Shown: positions 17,203 to 25,972, counted from the stretch's first letter. The stretch is 64,000 nt of DNA from DAHUXN01 sp963811805 (GCA_963811805.1 CAWESU010000002.1:434001-498000); one strand, 5' to 3'. The notes: generated from the letters alone by a model not told the origin. Numbers and translations are program-made.

Positions 17203-17526
17203 ATGAACCGATGGGGCATTCCGCCGTCACTTGAAGATGAGGTCAAAAAGCGAGACAAACGTTGCGTTTATTGCGAAATCGCACTCAAGGAATATCCTCA
17301 CGCTAAAGGTGTACGAAGGAACGGGGCTACCTGGGAGCACATAGACAACAATATCCGCCATTTGGGAAACAATGTTGTCAGATGTTGCGGGGCATGCAAC
17401 TCAAGCAAGGGCACGAAACAGCTCACGACGTGGTTTTCATCGGACTACTGCAAGAAAAACCACATAAACCAGAGAAGGGTCGCGCCCGTGGTCAAGAGTT
17501 GGCTGAGACAACACAAGTCTCGATGA
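17203..17526 (+). CDS. HNH-family zinc endonuclease-like protein
   Basis: A 107-aa protein starting on the ATG directly after the parB stop codon (TAAATG). Zinc-knuckle Cys are C21-x2-C24 and C61/C62-x2-C65. Between them, TWEHIDNN supplies the first His of the beta-beta-alpha metal site, and ACNSSKG (N66) the Asn and following part. This is the layout of small standalone HNH nucleases. GC and codon use are clearly lower than in parAB, which suggests acquisition. Whether it acts in DNA repair, restriction or a mobile element cannot be told. Confidence 0.8.
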   Translation: MNRWGIPPSLEDEVKKRDKRCVYCEIALKEYPHAKGVRRNGATWEHIDNNIRHLGNNVVRCCGACNSSKGTKQLTTWFSSDYCKKNHINQRRVAPVVKSWLRQHKSR

Positions 17527-17838
17527 GTCGCTGATTCAGAGACTCAGCGGGTGCCCCATGCTCGCCTTTTGAGCGTGGGGCCTTTCGCGAGCGACGTTGC
17601 CCGCGCTTCCTCACTCCGACGTTTTGTTAGGTCCTACTTTGTCATTCCGAGCGGTTCCGGCTGCGTGCCGGAACCCCGAGGAATCTGCTGGTGTTTTTTT
17701 CTAGGGGCGCTGCTTGCTGCGCCCGTTCGTGCGCAGCGCGAAGTTGTGCGTCCTTCCACTGCATTTTTTCTGTAGCTCACGTCCCGTTGCGGCATTTTCG
17801 CCGAAACTGACGTGAGGCTCCTCGCCCATCTCACCCGG
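17527..17838. repeat. Gene-free spacer made of several intergenic repeat units
   Basis: No gene is visible. Three repeat modules follow each other. The first is a GGGTGCCCCATGCTCGCC unit at about 17549-17582, whose reverse complement recurs at 21082-21115. The second is a GTCATTCCGAGCG...GAGGAATCT unit with internal complementary arms at about 17639-17690. The third is GGGGCGCTGCTTGCTGCGCC at about 17704-17723, repeated at 21143-21162. A perfect inverted repeat CTCACGTC / GACGTGAG lies at 17776-17783 and 17819-17826. Confidence 0.7.
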
Positions 17839-18573
17839 CTAGATCCTTACCCCGAACCTTCCCATCATCTCCCGCCTTCCATACGCCGTCACTTCCACCG
17901 CCCGGCTGTCCAAATCCTGCACCACCCATTTTCTTTTCAGCGCAACTTTCAGCAGCGCCGCGCCCAGCGCCCCTCCAACATGCGGCCGCCGCTCGCTCCA
18001 ATCCAAACACGCAAACGCAAATCGCCGCCGCAGCGCGCGCAACTCATCCACGTCGACGCCCAGCGTCGCGAGCGCGCTCGTGCCGTTCTGCGTCACGTCA
18101 TACGCGCCCTGCTCGCTCGCCGCACGCGCGGACAGCCATCCCAGCGCCTGCATGCGATCATGCAGCGCCACTCCCAGCGTTCCCGCAAGGTGGTCGTAAC
18201 AGATCCGCGCGGCGCGCAGGCGGCTCGGCGTGCGCGGCGCGAACTTTCCGCGCCAAGCGCCGTCGCCGGCCACCACGCTCAGTCCCTCGATTGCTCGCGC
18301 CACGTGGAGCCCTTCGAGAGTGTAGTAGCGATGCTTGCCTTGCGCGGCCACGCGCACCAATCTCTGCGCGGCCAGCCGCTGCAGGTGCACGCTCGCCGTC
18401 GACGGACTCACCTCCGCCACGATCGCCAACTCCGTGCTGGTGCGCGCGTGCCCATCCATCAGGCAGCAGAGCATGCGCGCGCGCGCCGGTTCGCCGATGG
18501 CGGCCGCGACGCGCGAAATTCCCGTGTCCGCGTGATCCTCGATGTGTTTCCGGTTGTGCGCGGTGACATTCAC
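17839..18573 (-). CDS. ArsR/SmtB-type winged-helix regulator with long C-terminal domain
   Basis: A 244-aa regulator from GTG 18573; no ATG fits the domain start. An N-terminal winged helix (residues about 15-85: RVAAAIGEPARARMLCCLM, then ELAIVAEVSPSTASVHLQRL) matches the ArsR fold. An extra domain of about 150 aa follows, containing CYDHLAGTLGVALHDRM and DWSERRPHVGGALG. Long ArsR proteins of this design are common in Proteobacteria; their ligand is mostly unknown. It is divergent from the alpha-carbonic anhydrase, with a long inverted repeat between them, so it may control that gene and itself. Confidence 0.85.
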   Translation of the reverse strand: MNVTAHNRKHIEDHADTGISRVAAAIGEPARARMLCCLMDGHARTSTELAIVAEVSPSTASVHLQRLAAQRLVRVAAQGKHRYYTLEGLHVARAIEGLSVVAGDGAWRGKFAPRTPSRLRAARICYDHLAGTLGVALHDRMQALGWLSARAASEQGAYDVTQNGTSALATLGVDVDELRALRRRFAFACLDWSERRPHVGGALGAALLKVALKRKWVVQDLDSRAVEVTAYGRREMMGRFGVRI

Positions 18574-18581
18574 ACTTTCAT

Positions 18582-18654
18582 GGTAAACGAAGTGTTCGCG
18601 CGAGGCAATCAGGACAATGTCTCTCGGCGCGGCGGGCGCGGAACTTCGGTTACC
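18582..18654. promoter_or_regulatory. Dispersed inverted repeat in the regulator/alpha-CA divergent spacer
   Basis: GGTAAACGAAGT at 18582-18593 is matched in inverted orientation by ACTTCGGTTACC at 18643-18654 (11 of 12 bases). The similarity extends outward by AT and inward by TTC with a one-base gap. The two arms lie about one repeat length upstream of the regulator start and are centred roughly 60 bp apart. They could be two operator sites for the ArsR-type protein. Confidence 0.5.
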
Positions 18655-18743
18655 ATCGGCGCAGCGGAAGCGGAAGCGCGCCTGTCGAAAGTTCAGCGCG
18701 CACGGTTTTAGCGCACATCTGTGGGCGCAGAGCGAGGTGCGAT

Positions 18744-19508
18744 TTGCGAAAAATCTGGATGGCCTTGGCATTGCTGGCAGCGGCGGCGATTTTTCTGCCG
18801 AGTGGTCCGCGCGCCCAGTGGCGCACGCCATGGAGCTACAACAACGCGCCGGACGGGCCGGCGCATTGGGGCAATCTCGATCCCGAGTATGCTGCGTGCA
18901 ACGGCAAAGAGCAATCGCCCATCGACATTCGCGCGGCGCAGAAGGCCGACCTGCCGGCGCTGCGCTTCGTCGACAAAACCGGCCCGCTGACCATTATCAA
19001 TAACGGCTACACGGCGCTGCGCGTGAACTATTCACCAGGCAACCGGAATTTGTTGATCGTCGGCAACCAGCAGTACGAGCTGACCCAATTCCATTTTCAC
19101 CATCCGAGCGAAGAGGAGATTAACGGCCGTGCATCGGACATGGTGCTGCATCTGATGTACAAATCGAGCGACGGAAAAGTGGCGGGAGTGGCGGTGCTGC
19201 TTAAGTCGGGCAACGCAAATCCCGTCGTGCGCGAGCTGTGGAAATACATGCCGCCGAAGGCGGGCAAAGAGCGCCTGATTCCCGGAGTGGAGGTCAACCC
19301 CGCGGGGCTGCTGCCGCGCGACACCGCGTATTACACCTACGTGGGTTCGGTGACCGCTCCGCCCTGTACCGAGGACGTGACCTGGTTTGTGCTGAAGGCG
19401 CGGATGGAAGTGTCGCCGGCCCAGATCGCGAAGTTCGCGAAACTTTATCCCCACGACGTGCGGCCCGTGCAGCCGCTCAATGGACGCGTGGTGAACGAGA
19501 GCGAGTAA
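18744..19508 (+). CDS. Alpha-class carbonic anhydrase, exported
   Basis: A 254-aa periplasmic zinc enzyme. The signal peptide (RKIWMALALLAAAAIFLP) needs the TTG start at 18744; ATG 18759 would drop the basic n-region. The mature protein shows NGKEQSPIDI. Zinc ligands are H117 and H119 (QFHFHH) and H136 (MVLHL), with YYTYVGSVTAPPCTEDVTW near the C-terminus, all hallmarks of the alpha class. It hydrates CO2 in the periplasm and so complements the cytoplasmic beta-class enzyme at 13627. It is divergent from the ArsR-type regulator. Confidence 0.95.
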   Translation: MRKIWMALALLAAAAIFLPSGPRAQWRTPWSYNNAPDGPAHWGNLDPEYAACNGKEQSPIDIRAAQKADLPALRFVDKTGPLTIINNGYTALRVNYSPGNRNLLIVGNQQYELTQFHFHHPSEEEINGRASDMVLHLMYKSSDGKVAGVAVLLKSGNANPVVRELWKYMPPKAGKERLIPGVEVNPAGLLPRDTAYYTYVGSVTAPPCTEDVTWFVLKARMEVSPAQIAKFAKLYPHDVRPVQPLNGRVVNESE

Positions 19509-19593
19509 GGCGGAAAGTTCCGCCAAGCCGCGCGGATGATCCGAGTCCTGGACTTCGCGTTTCGAGAAACGCCAGGCGACGAAGCCGAAAAAA

Positions 19594-19983
19594 ATGCCCG
19601 TGCAGCGCCATTCATTCGACAGTCGTACCGCGAGAATTGCGATCAACAAAAGGGGCAGGGTTACCTTCATCAACCCGGGCGACGTGCTCGCCGTTGAGGG
19701 GCAGGGAAATTATGTGCGGTTGGAATGCGAGTCGGGTTTGTATCGCTTGCGCGAGTCCATGTCGGCGATGGCGGAAAAACTGGAGCCGTACGGCTTTGTG
19801 CGGATTCACAGATCCGTGCTGGTAAATAAATCGTGGGTCGAAGAGGTACGCCCGCACTCGCCCGGAGTGTATCTGTTGCGGCTGCGAAACGGAAAAGAGT
19901 TGACCGTCACGCGGACGTACAAGAAGAATCTGAAATCGCTGGCGGAGCTTTGGCTCGGGAAGGGCGCATTTTCCGGCATTTGA
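19594..19983 (+). CDS. Stand-alone LytTR-type DNA-binding protein
   Basis: A 129-aa protein consisting almost entirely of a LytTR domain (INPGDVLAVEGQGNYVRLE, then GFVRIHRSVLVNKSWVEEV and LTVTRTYKKNL). This beta-rich fold binds direct repeats in promoters. There is no receiver domain or membrane segment, so it is an orphan that must be controlled by level or by a partner. It lies 85 bp after the alpha-carbonic anhydrase on the same strand and may share its transcript. Confidence 0.9.
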   Translation: MPVQRHSFDSRTARIAINKRGRVTFINPGDVLAVEGQGNYVRLECESGLYRLRESMSAMAEKLEPYGFVRIHRSVLVNKSWVEEVRPHSPGVYLLRLRNGKELTVTRTYKKNLKSLAELWLGKGAFSGI

Positions 19984-20171
19984 TCGGTGCCGGAGCCAAG
20001 AGCGGCGAAGTGAAACCAGCGAGTCTGAAAATTATGTGCGTGACCCGCGACCAGATCCCTTCCAGCGGGACGCGTTCAAGGGTATGCTGCATGGGCCGAG
20101 GGGCCGCGGCGGTTGAACACGAAACGCAAGGTCGCAGATGGTGACGCGGACTTTGTGCCAGGAGTGAACTC

Positions 20172-21035
20172 ATGCGTTCATATATCTTAGTAATGCTGGT
20201 TGCCCTTTCTGCGGCGGCGGCGCGCGCGCAATCCGTTCCGCGCGCGATTTTCACCGACCCGCCGGCCGACGCCGCACATCCCGCAAAGATGACCGTGCTG
20301 CACATCCCAAGTGGCGGCGTGAAAATTAACGGCATCGTGTATCAGCCCTCCGGCGCGGGCCCGCATCCGACGCTCGTGCTGTGCCACGGCTTGCCGGGGA
20401 ACGAAAAAAATCTCGACCTCGCGCAAGCGGTCCGTCGCGCGGGCTGGAACGCGGTGACCTTCAACTATCGTGGCTCGTGGGGCAGTCCCGGAGTTTTTCG
20501 CTTTGCGCAGAACCTCGAGGATGCCGATGCGGTGCTGGCGTATTTGCGCGACCCCGCGACCGCCAAGCGCCTCGGCGTGGACACCCATCGCATAGTGATC
20601 GCGGGCCACAGCATGGGAGGCTGGGTGGTGGTGCATGCCGCATCGCGCGACCACGGGTTGGCTGGCGCGATCCTTATTTCCGCGGCGGATATGACCAGAG
20701 CCGCCGAAGAACCGCGCGATCGCTTGGTCGCGATGATGGCGGGCGATATGGAGTCGCTGGCCGGCGTGACCGCGCAGAGCATGGCCGACGAATTGCGCTC
20801 GCTTCCCAAGACGTTCGGTTTCGCAAGCGAGGTGCCGGGTCTCGTGCACACTCCGCTGCTGGTGGTGACCGCAAACGACGGCCTCGCGCCGGAGAACGAT
20901 GCGCTGGTCCACGCGATTCAAGCGCACGGCGGGCGCGAAGTGACCGAGATGCACTTCGCCACCGATCATAGCTACTCGGACCACCGCATCGCGCTCGAAA
21001 GCGCGGTCATCAATTGGCTGGACGGCCTGCACTAA
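20172..21035 (+). CDS. Exported alpha/beta hydrolase
   Basis: A 287-aa serine hydrolase with a signal peptide (SYILVMLVALSAAAARAQ). The oxyanion segment LCHGLPGNEKN, nucleophile elbow GHSMGGW and late acid/His (TANDGLAPENDA, FATDHSYSDHR) give the full catalytic triad of the fold. Substrate is unknown; esterase or peptidase-like activity in the periplasm is plausible. A good CAGGAG site precedes ATG 20172. The spacer before it (19984-20171) shows nothing recognisable. Confidence 0.88.
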   Translation: MRSYILVMLVALSAAAARAQSVPRAIFTDPPADAAHPAKMTVLHIPSGGVKINGIVYQPSGAGPHPTLVLCHGLPGNEKNLDLAQAVRRAGWNAVTFNYRGSWGSPGVFRFAQNLEDADAVLAYLRDPATAKRLGVDTHRIVIAGHSMGGWVVVHAASRDHGLAGAILISAADMTRAAEEPRDRLVAMMAGDMESLAGVTAQSMADELRSLPKTFGFASEVPGLVHTPLLVVTANDGLAPENDALVHAIQAHGGREVTEMHFATDHSYSDHRIALESAVINWLDGLH

Positions 21036-21339
21036 GCGAGGCGAGATCGGCCGGGGATGATAACGCAACAAAGCGAAAAGCCCCACGCTTAAAAGGCGAG
21101 CATGGAGCACCCGAAAAGTCTGCAGTTCCCGTTCTTTTCGTAGGGGCGCTGCTTGCTGCGCCCGACGCGACTCCCCGAGTCGTGCGCCCGTATCAGGTGG
21201 CACACGCTCTCAGCCTCTGTTCCATTGCGCGCCCCTCCGAATCGCCCGGGACAAGTCCGATGCTCGTCGCATGCTCGCCGTGTCGCCCAATCTCAAATCG
21301 CAGTTGAATTCGCAGCATCGCCCGTCGCACACTAGCTCC
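21036..21339. repeat. Gene-free spacer with inverted copies of repeats seen at 17.5 kb
   Basis: No gene is visible. Bases 21082-21115 are the reverse complement, with about two mismatches, of the unit at 17549-17582. Bases 21143-21162 repeat GGGGCGCTGCTTGCTGCGCC from 17704-17723 in direct orientation. The two spacers therefore share modules in different relative orientation, as expected for a dispersed repeat family that moves or recombines piecewise. Confidence 0.65.
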
Positions 21340-22383
21340 GTGAATCAGCTAACGCCATTCGACGTGATCTGCATCGGCGCGGGGCCAACGGGCTTGGCCT
21401 GCGCCATCGAAGCCAAGCGCGCGGGCATGCGTCCGCTGGTGATCGACAAGGGCTGCCTGTGCAATTCGCTCTACCACTATCCGACCAACATGGTTTTTTT
21501 CACCACGCCGGAGCGCATGGAAATCGGCGACCTGCCCATGACCACCGTGGGCGGCAAGCCGACGCGGCAGGAGGCCCTCAAATACTATCGGCGCGCGGCG
21601 GAGCACTACCAGATCGACGTCGCGCAGTACGAACTAGTGGAACGCGTCGGCGGCCACGACTGCGCATTCACCGTCTCCACGCGAGAAACCAGCAGCGTGC
21701 ACGGCCGCGGCGGCGCGCCGCACGAATATCGCGCGCGCAAACTCATCCTCGCCACCGGCTATTACGATCTGCCGAATTTTCTCGACGTTCCCGGCGAGGA
21801 CCTGCCGCACGTGTCGCACTATTTCACCGACGCGCATCCTTACTGGAACGAGAACGTCGTCGTCATCGGCGCGAAAAATTCCGCCGCCGAAGCCGCCCTC
21901 GACCTTTTTCGCGGCGGCGCGCGCGTCACGCTGATTCATCGCGGCGCCGAACTCGGCCGCTCACTAAAATACTGGGTCCGCCCGGACATCGAAAATCGCA
22001 TCAAGGCCGGCGAAATCCGCGCGCGCTTCAATACCACCGTGCTGCGCTTCGAGCCCGGCAAAGTCATCGTTCGCGATGGCGCCGGCACCGAGGAGCTGCC
22101 TGCGTTCCACGCCTTCGCGATGACCGGCTATCATCCCGACTTCACTTTCCTCGAAAGCGTCGGCATCCATCTCGACGCTAAAACGCGCAAGCCCAAAGTC
22201 AATCTCGAAACCCTCGAAACCAACGTCCCCGGCATCTACGTCGCCGGAGTTCTCGTCGGCGGCCTCCACACCGGCGAAATCTTCATCGAGAATGGCCGCT
22301 TCCACGGCCGCCAAATCATCGCCGCCATCGCCGGCCGCGAAGGCCCCCGCGAACCCGCCCCCGTCGCCCCTCCAGGAGAATAG
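21340..22383 (+). CDS. YpdA-family putative bacillithiol-disulfide reductase (FAD/NAD(P)H)
   Basis: A 347-aa flavoprotein disulfide reductase of the thioredoxin-reductase-like YpdA/Bdr group. The FAD dinucleotide-binding motif is CIGAGPTGLACAIEA near the N-terminus and the NAD(P)H motif is VVIGAKNSAAEAAL. The C-terminal GIYVAGVLVGG closes the FAD site. There is no redox CxxC, which fits YpdA rather than TrxB. GTG 21340 gives the proper N-terminus (VNQLTPFDVICIGAG). Its presence suggests the cell uses bacillithiol, as reported for some Acidobacteriota. Confidence 0.88.
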   Translation: MNQLTPFDVICIGAGPTGLACAIEAKRAGMRPLVIDKGCLCNSLYHYPTNMVFFTTPERMEIGDLPMTTVGGKPTRQEALKYYRRAAEHYQIDVAQYELVERVGGHDCAFTVSTRETSSVHGRGGAPHEYRARKLILATGYYDLPNFLDVPGEDLPHVSHYFTDAHPYWNENVVVIGAKNSAAEAALDLFRGGARVTLIHRGAELGRSLKYWVRPDIENRIKAGEIRARFNTTVLRFEPGKVIVRDGAGTEELPAFHAFAMTGYHPDFTFLESVGIHLDAKTRKPKVNLETLETNVPGIYVAGVLVGGLHTGEIFIENGRFHGRQIIAAIAGREGPREPAPVAPPGE

Positions 22384-22392
22384 TTTTACCGT

Positions 22393-22420
22393 TGTCATCC
22401 TGAGCGCAGCGAAGGATCTC
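22393..22420 (+). repeat. Single GTCATCCTGAGCG...GAAGGATCT repeat unit
   Basis: One near-consensus copy of the element clustered at 4.5-4.8 kb (here with GCAGC in the middle). It lies in the spacer between the YpdA-like gene and nuoI. Confidence 0.75.
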
Positions 22421-22497
22421 GCCTCGACACGGTTGCTTATCCGCTGTCCACTTCTTTTGCGTTTGCGACAACGCAGCGTCTTTGCTAGATTAAACGC

Positions 22498-23010
22498 ATG
22501 GCATCCATCATCAAAGAATTCGGGCGCACGTTCCTGGTTCTGTACAAAGGCTTCAAAGTCACCCTCGTCACCATGTTCCGGAAGCCCACCACGGAAAACT
22601 ATCCTCATGAGCCCGTGCATTTCCAGGCGCGCTATCGCGGCATCCACGTCCTGCAGCGCGACGAACACGGCCTGGAGAAGTGCGTCGCCTGCTTCCTCTG
22701 CGCCGCCGCCTGCCCCGCGCAGTGCATTTACATCGAGGCCGCCGAAAACACCGCTGACAATCGTATCTCCGACTCCGACCGCTACGCCAAGGTTTACAAC
22801 ATCGATTATTCCCGCTGCATTTTCTGCGGCTATTGCGTCGAAGCCTGCCCCACCGACGCCATCACTCACGGCCACGGCTTCGAGCTCGCTCCCTACGACA
22901 TCAACGCCATGGTCTATCGCAAAGAGCAGCTCCTCGAGCCCTGGCCGCCGATCAAAACCGCCGGCCGCGTCTCCTCCGGCGTCGCTGACATCCACCAAGC
23001 CTTCCGCTAG
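22498..23010 (+). CDS. nuoI: NADH-quinone oxidoreductase subunit I
   Basis: A 170-aa ferredoxin-like subunit of respiratory complex I carrying clusters N6a and N6b. The two 4Fe-4S motifs are CVACFLCAAACP and CIFCGYCVEACP. The N-terminal helix (EFGRTFLVLYKGFKVTLVTMF) contacts the membrane arm. It is not next to other nuo genes in this window, so it is a stand-alone copy. Such orphan nuoI genes usually accompany a main nuo operon elsewhere or a split complex. Confidence 0.93.
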   Translation: MASIIKEFGRTFLVLYKGFKVTLVTMFRKPTTENYPHEPVHFQARYRGIHVLQRDEHGLEKCVACFLCAAACPAQCIYIEAAENTADNRISDSDRYAKVYNIDYSRCIFCGYCVEACPTDAITHGHGFELAPYDINAMVYRKEQLLEPWPPIKTAGRVSSGVADIHQAFR

Positions 23011-23201
23011 AAGTTCACTCCGCGCTTTTCCACTGCTGGGGCGACCGGAATTGTGTGTCCGGAAATGGACGGAGGCGCGAAAAAATGTGCGGAAAAACTC
23101 GATTAGAGTTGGCGTCCCTCGTTTGTTTTCAGCGATTTGCATAAAGTTCTAATTTCCCATAGAAACTCGATTAGCTTTACCCCAGTGCCAGTGATCAGTG
23201 G

Positions 23202-24059
23202 TCAGTGGCCAGTGAAAGACGAATCCGCTGGCGAATTTTCATCATGGGGCTCGCGTTGCTCGGTGGATGGCGGTGCGCCGGCGTCTTCTTCTGTATCGCC
23301 GTTCTTCAGCAGGCCGCTGTCGCGGCCATGGTAGGGCTCGCGTTGCTCGAAGGATGGCACGCCGCCGACTGCACGAATGTCGGAGGTTGGCGAGTCGCCG
23401 GTTTGTTCTGTCGCCTGCGGGGAGACTTGTCCCGTTTCGGGAAGATCGGCAGCGGGGCGGATGTCCGGGCCACGGACCAGAATGTGAGTACGGGGCGGGT
23501 CGGTCCAGCGTCCGTTGTCGTCGAGGCAAGAAAGCGCGCGGATGGAGTGGAGGACGGTGGAGGAAGTGATTTTGACCTTGCGCGACTGCTCGATGAAATT
23601 TTCGACGACGGTGCGGACGTTTTGGCGGCGGGCCACGTCGAGGGCGGCGGCGCGGGCGTGGCGGTAAAGGGTGTCCGGGTCGTCGATCTGGAAGAAGCGG
23701 CAGATATCGTATGCGCTGTGCCACCGGAGATAGGCGCGTTCGATTTCATCGAGGGCGGGATGGCGGCAGAGCGCGCATTTGCGGCTGTGACGTTCGAAGG
23801 CAGGGTCGGCGGCGCTGCGTTCGGCGATTTTGGCTTTGGCAGCGCGGGTGAGGCGAGCGCGAAGAGGAGGGGCGATTTCCTGAGGGCCGGTGCGTTGGCT
23901 CTCTGCGGCTTCGATTTCATCTTCGCAGAGCCAGGGAAGATCTTTCGGGTCCTCCGGCGGAAGAGCTTGGGCGGCGCGCTGTGCGGCGCGGCGGGAGGTG
24001 ACGGCTTCGTAGAGACCACGGGTGAGCACTATTTTGGATGGGCGATTGCTGCGGGGCAT
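23202..24059 (-). CDS. Unknown protein with CxxC-HTH-like module and repeat-derived tail
   Basis: A 285-aa protein. The conserved-looking centre (about residues 93-190) opens with CALCRHPALDEIERAYLRW, runs through an HTH-like segment (YDICRFFQIDDPDTLYRHA) and a helical part (NFIEQSRKVKITSSTVLHSI), and ends DDNGRWTDPPRTHIL. The last 90 residues are low-complexity. They include two PSxEQREP repeats, and the final codons run into a CAGTGATCAGTGG-type simple repeat at 23190-23215. I have an impression of similar proteins in other Acidobacteriota but know no function. A DNA-binding role is possible. Confidence 0.65.
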   Translation of the reverse strand: MPRSNRPSKIVLTRGLYEAVTSRRAAQRAAQALPPEDPKDLPWLCEDEIEAAESQRTGPQEIAPPLRARLTRAAKAKIAERSAADPAFERHSRKCALCRHPALDEIERAYLRWHSAYDICRFFQIDDPDTLYRHARAAALDVARRQNVRTVVENFIEQSRKVKITSSTVLHSIRALSCLDDNGRWTDPPRTHILVRGPDIRPAADLPETGQVSPQATEQTGDSPTSDIRAVGGVPSFEQREPYHGRDSGLLKNGDTEEDAGAPPSTEQREPHDENSPADSSFTGH

Positions 24060-24251
24060 GGGCTTTCTCCTTTGCAGTTATTAAATCTAGTGGTTAGCTG
24101 AGGCGGAAGGGAAGGGGCGATGGCCCTGAACTACCGGCCTGGCAGGAAGCCACAGAAGCTAACGAATATATACCACAAAGGTAAGGAATCGCCAAGTGAA
24201 AAACGCGAAGAATGTTTGTGGGGGGGCGGGTCGGCTGTGGGATGGATTGCC

Positions 24252-25916
24252 TCAGCCCCTACTAAGGTCGGACCAGAGTACGTTGTCTTTGTAGTCCAGA
24301 AACCAAGTCTGTGATTCTAGGTCCTCGATTCGTATTGACCAGGCTTCAGCTAAGCACTCAAGAATAAACTTGCAGAGTACAAGGTGCCACTCTCTGTCGT
24401 CGGTTTGTGCTCGAAGATCGTCCAGTGATCCCTTCAGTGGCGAGGCTGTGCCTGCTCTCTCGAGCTCGTTTTTTTTTGAGTACTCAACGGTCACTTCTTC
24501 CTTGCCTATCGCGAGGACGGGCAGCGTTAGCAGGTCGGGTGCGGCGACGGACCTGGTGGCAAGAGAGTAGGAGCTAGCCATGCTGACCCCCGTCGCGAGT
24601 AGCAGCCGTTGGTACTTGGCCATGCGTTCGATGAAATCTTGCCGGGAGCGGTGAATTAGATTACCAGGGGGCTCGACAAGTGGAATCCAAGCTAGAGAGG
24701 TTGAGTGCAGGGCTTCCAAGCCGAAGATCGTTGCGACCCCTCGAATGAAATTGATCCTCCCTGGAACCATTCCGTACGATGCTAGCCGATTAAGTTCGGA
24801 GACTACGGCTGGTCGGAGTTTTGCTATCTGTGCGCCTATAAATTGTTCAGTAGTCCTCCTAATGGTATGCCGGGGCGGGTTGGGAGGCGTCGCTGCCATA
24901 GCCTCTCGCGAAACGACAAGGTCTGCCGGGCCAACCTCAACCATCCCGCAAATGTCCGGAAGGGGTACTAAATCCACGGCTATTCCTTGTGAGCATCGAA
25001 CGACGCCGAATGCCGCTTCGCCTCCCATGCAAATGAGGCGCTCGGTTTCGGTTTCATAATGCGGCTTTTCTACGGGCCAACCGCTGACTGTCCACTTACC
25101 TCCGAAGTCGGCTTCGGAGCGATACAGCCATTCGGAATAATCGTCACGGAGTTGACTGCGGCGGAGCTCCTTGGCCCCTCCGTCGAAAGCTGTGGTGGTC
25201 CAATCCCGCACGAAGTGGAGGAAGGACTGTTCGGGGATGGCTTTCCACCAACCGGGGCTGATCTGAGTGGTCTTGTTAGTGGCGTCGGTCACCGTTATGG
25301 GTACGGATAACATCGGCGCGCGAGTGCGGACCACCTCTGAGAGTTTTTCAAGCAGGGGGCTGATGTGGGATTTTAAGGTGATTCGTACTTCCGTACCGGC
25401 TTGGCCCGTGGCCGGCTTTTCGCACAGCTCACCTCGCCTGCCGACGCCGCGAAGTGTAAGCTGGATCCGAGTATTTCCGGCGGTCTCGGTCTCGACTTGG
25501 ACGTCATTGCCGAACATAAAGACCGAGAGGAATCCGATTCCAAATTTTCCAATGGGCCGGAATCCCGCTTCAATGGCTGCGCTGTATTCTCGATAAAAAT
25601 CGGATGAATTCCAGAAGTCCGATCCTACGCCGACGAGGTGCTTTCTCACGACTGTCTTTGTCATACCGATTCCGTTATCGCGAACTTTTAGGATGTGGTC
25701 GGAGCCTTGGCGCTCGAGCGTCACGGTGATTGAGCCGGGGAGGGAGGTATTGCCTTTTGCACGTTCAATTGCGTTCCGGAGTTCTATGGCGTCGCGAGCG
25801 TTTTGGATGAGTTCTCGAAGAGGGGCTAGGTGGTCGCGTCCATAGATATGTCTCCCTCCGAGGAGCTCTACCACGCGCTCCATTGAATCGGGCTGCACGC
25901 GGATGTCAATGGGCAC
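24252..25916 (-). CDS. Hsp90-like GHKL ATPase (HtpG/MORC-like N-terminal domain plus unknown C-terminus)
   Basis: A 554-aa protein. The Bergerat ATP fold is complete: N-box ELIQNARDAI with N39, G1 box RDNGIGMT (D80, G82, G84) and G2 box IGKFGIGFLSVF (122-132). This most resembles HtpG and prokaryotic MORC-like ATPases. The following 400 residues match neither HtpG middle-domain motifs nor a nuclease that I can see. GC is lower than average. Stand-alone GHKL ATPases of this kind have been linked by others to bacterial conflict systems. No recognisable partner gene is adjacent, so a defence role is only a possibility. Confidence 0.82.
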   Translation of the reverse strand: MPIDIRVQPDSMERVVELLGGRHIYGRDHLAPLRELIQNARDAIELRNAIERAKGNTSLPGSITVTLERQGSDHILKVRDNGIGMTKTVVRKHLVGVGSDFWNSSDFYREYSAAIEAGFRPIGKFGIGFLSVFMFGNDVQVETETAGNTRIQLTLRGVGRRGELCEKPATGQAGTEVRITLKSHISPLLEKLSEVVRTRAPMLSVPITVTDATNKTTQISPGWWKAIPEQSFLHFVRDWTTTAFDGGAKELRRSQLRDDYSEWLYRSEADFGGKWTVSGWPVEKPHYETETERLICMGGEAAFGVVRCSQGIAVDLVPLPDICGMVEVGPADLVVSREAMAATPPNPPRHTIRRTTEQFIGAQIAKLRPAVVSELNRLASYGMVPGRINFIRGVATIFGLEALHSTSLAWIPLVEPPGNLIHRSRQDFIERMAKYQRLLLATGVSMASSYSLATRSVAAPDLLTLPVLAIGKEEVTVEYSKKNELERAGTASPLKGSLDDLRAQTDDREWHLVLCKFILECLAEAWSIRIEDLESQTWFLDYKDNVLWSDLSRG

Positions 25917-25972
25917 GACGCCCGGGGGTAGGTGGACGTATTGGTTAGTGTACCGGCCGGGTATGTGCTGAA

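Noticed and set aside
15597..17526. parS site near parAB
   Set aside because: No match to the GTTNCACGTGAAAC consensus was found; it may lie outside the window.
21964..23142. 392-codon minus-strand frame across the YpdA-like gene and nuoI
   Set aside because: It spans two supported genes and the spacer between them; composition typical of an antisense shadow.
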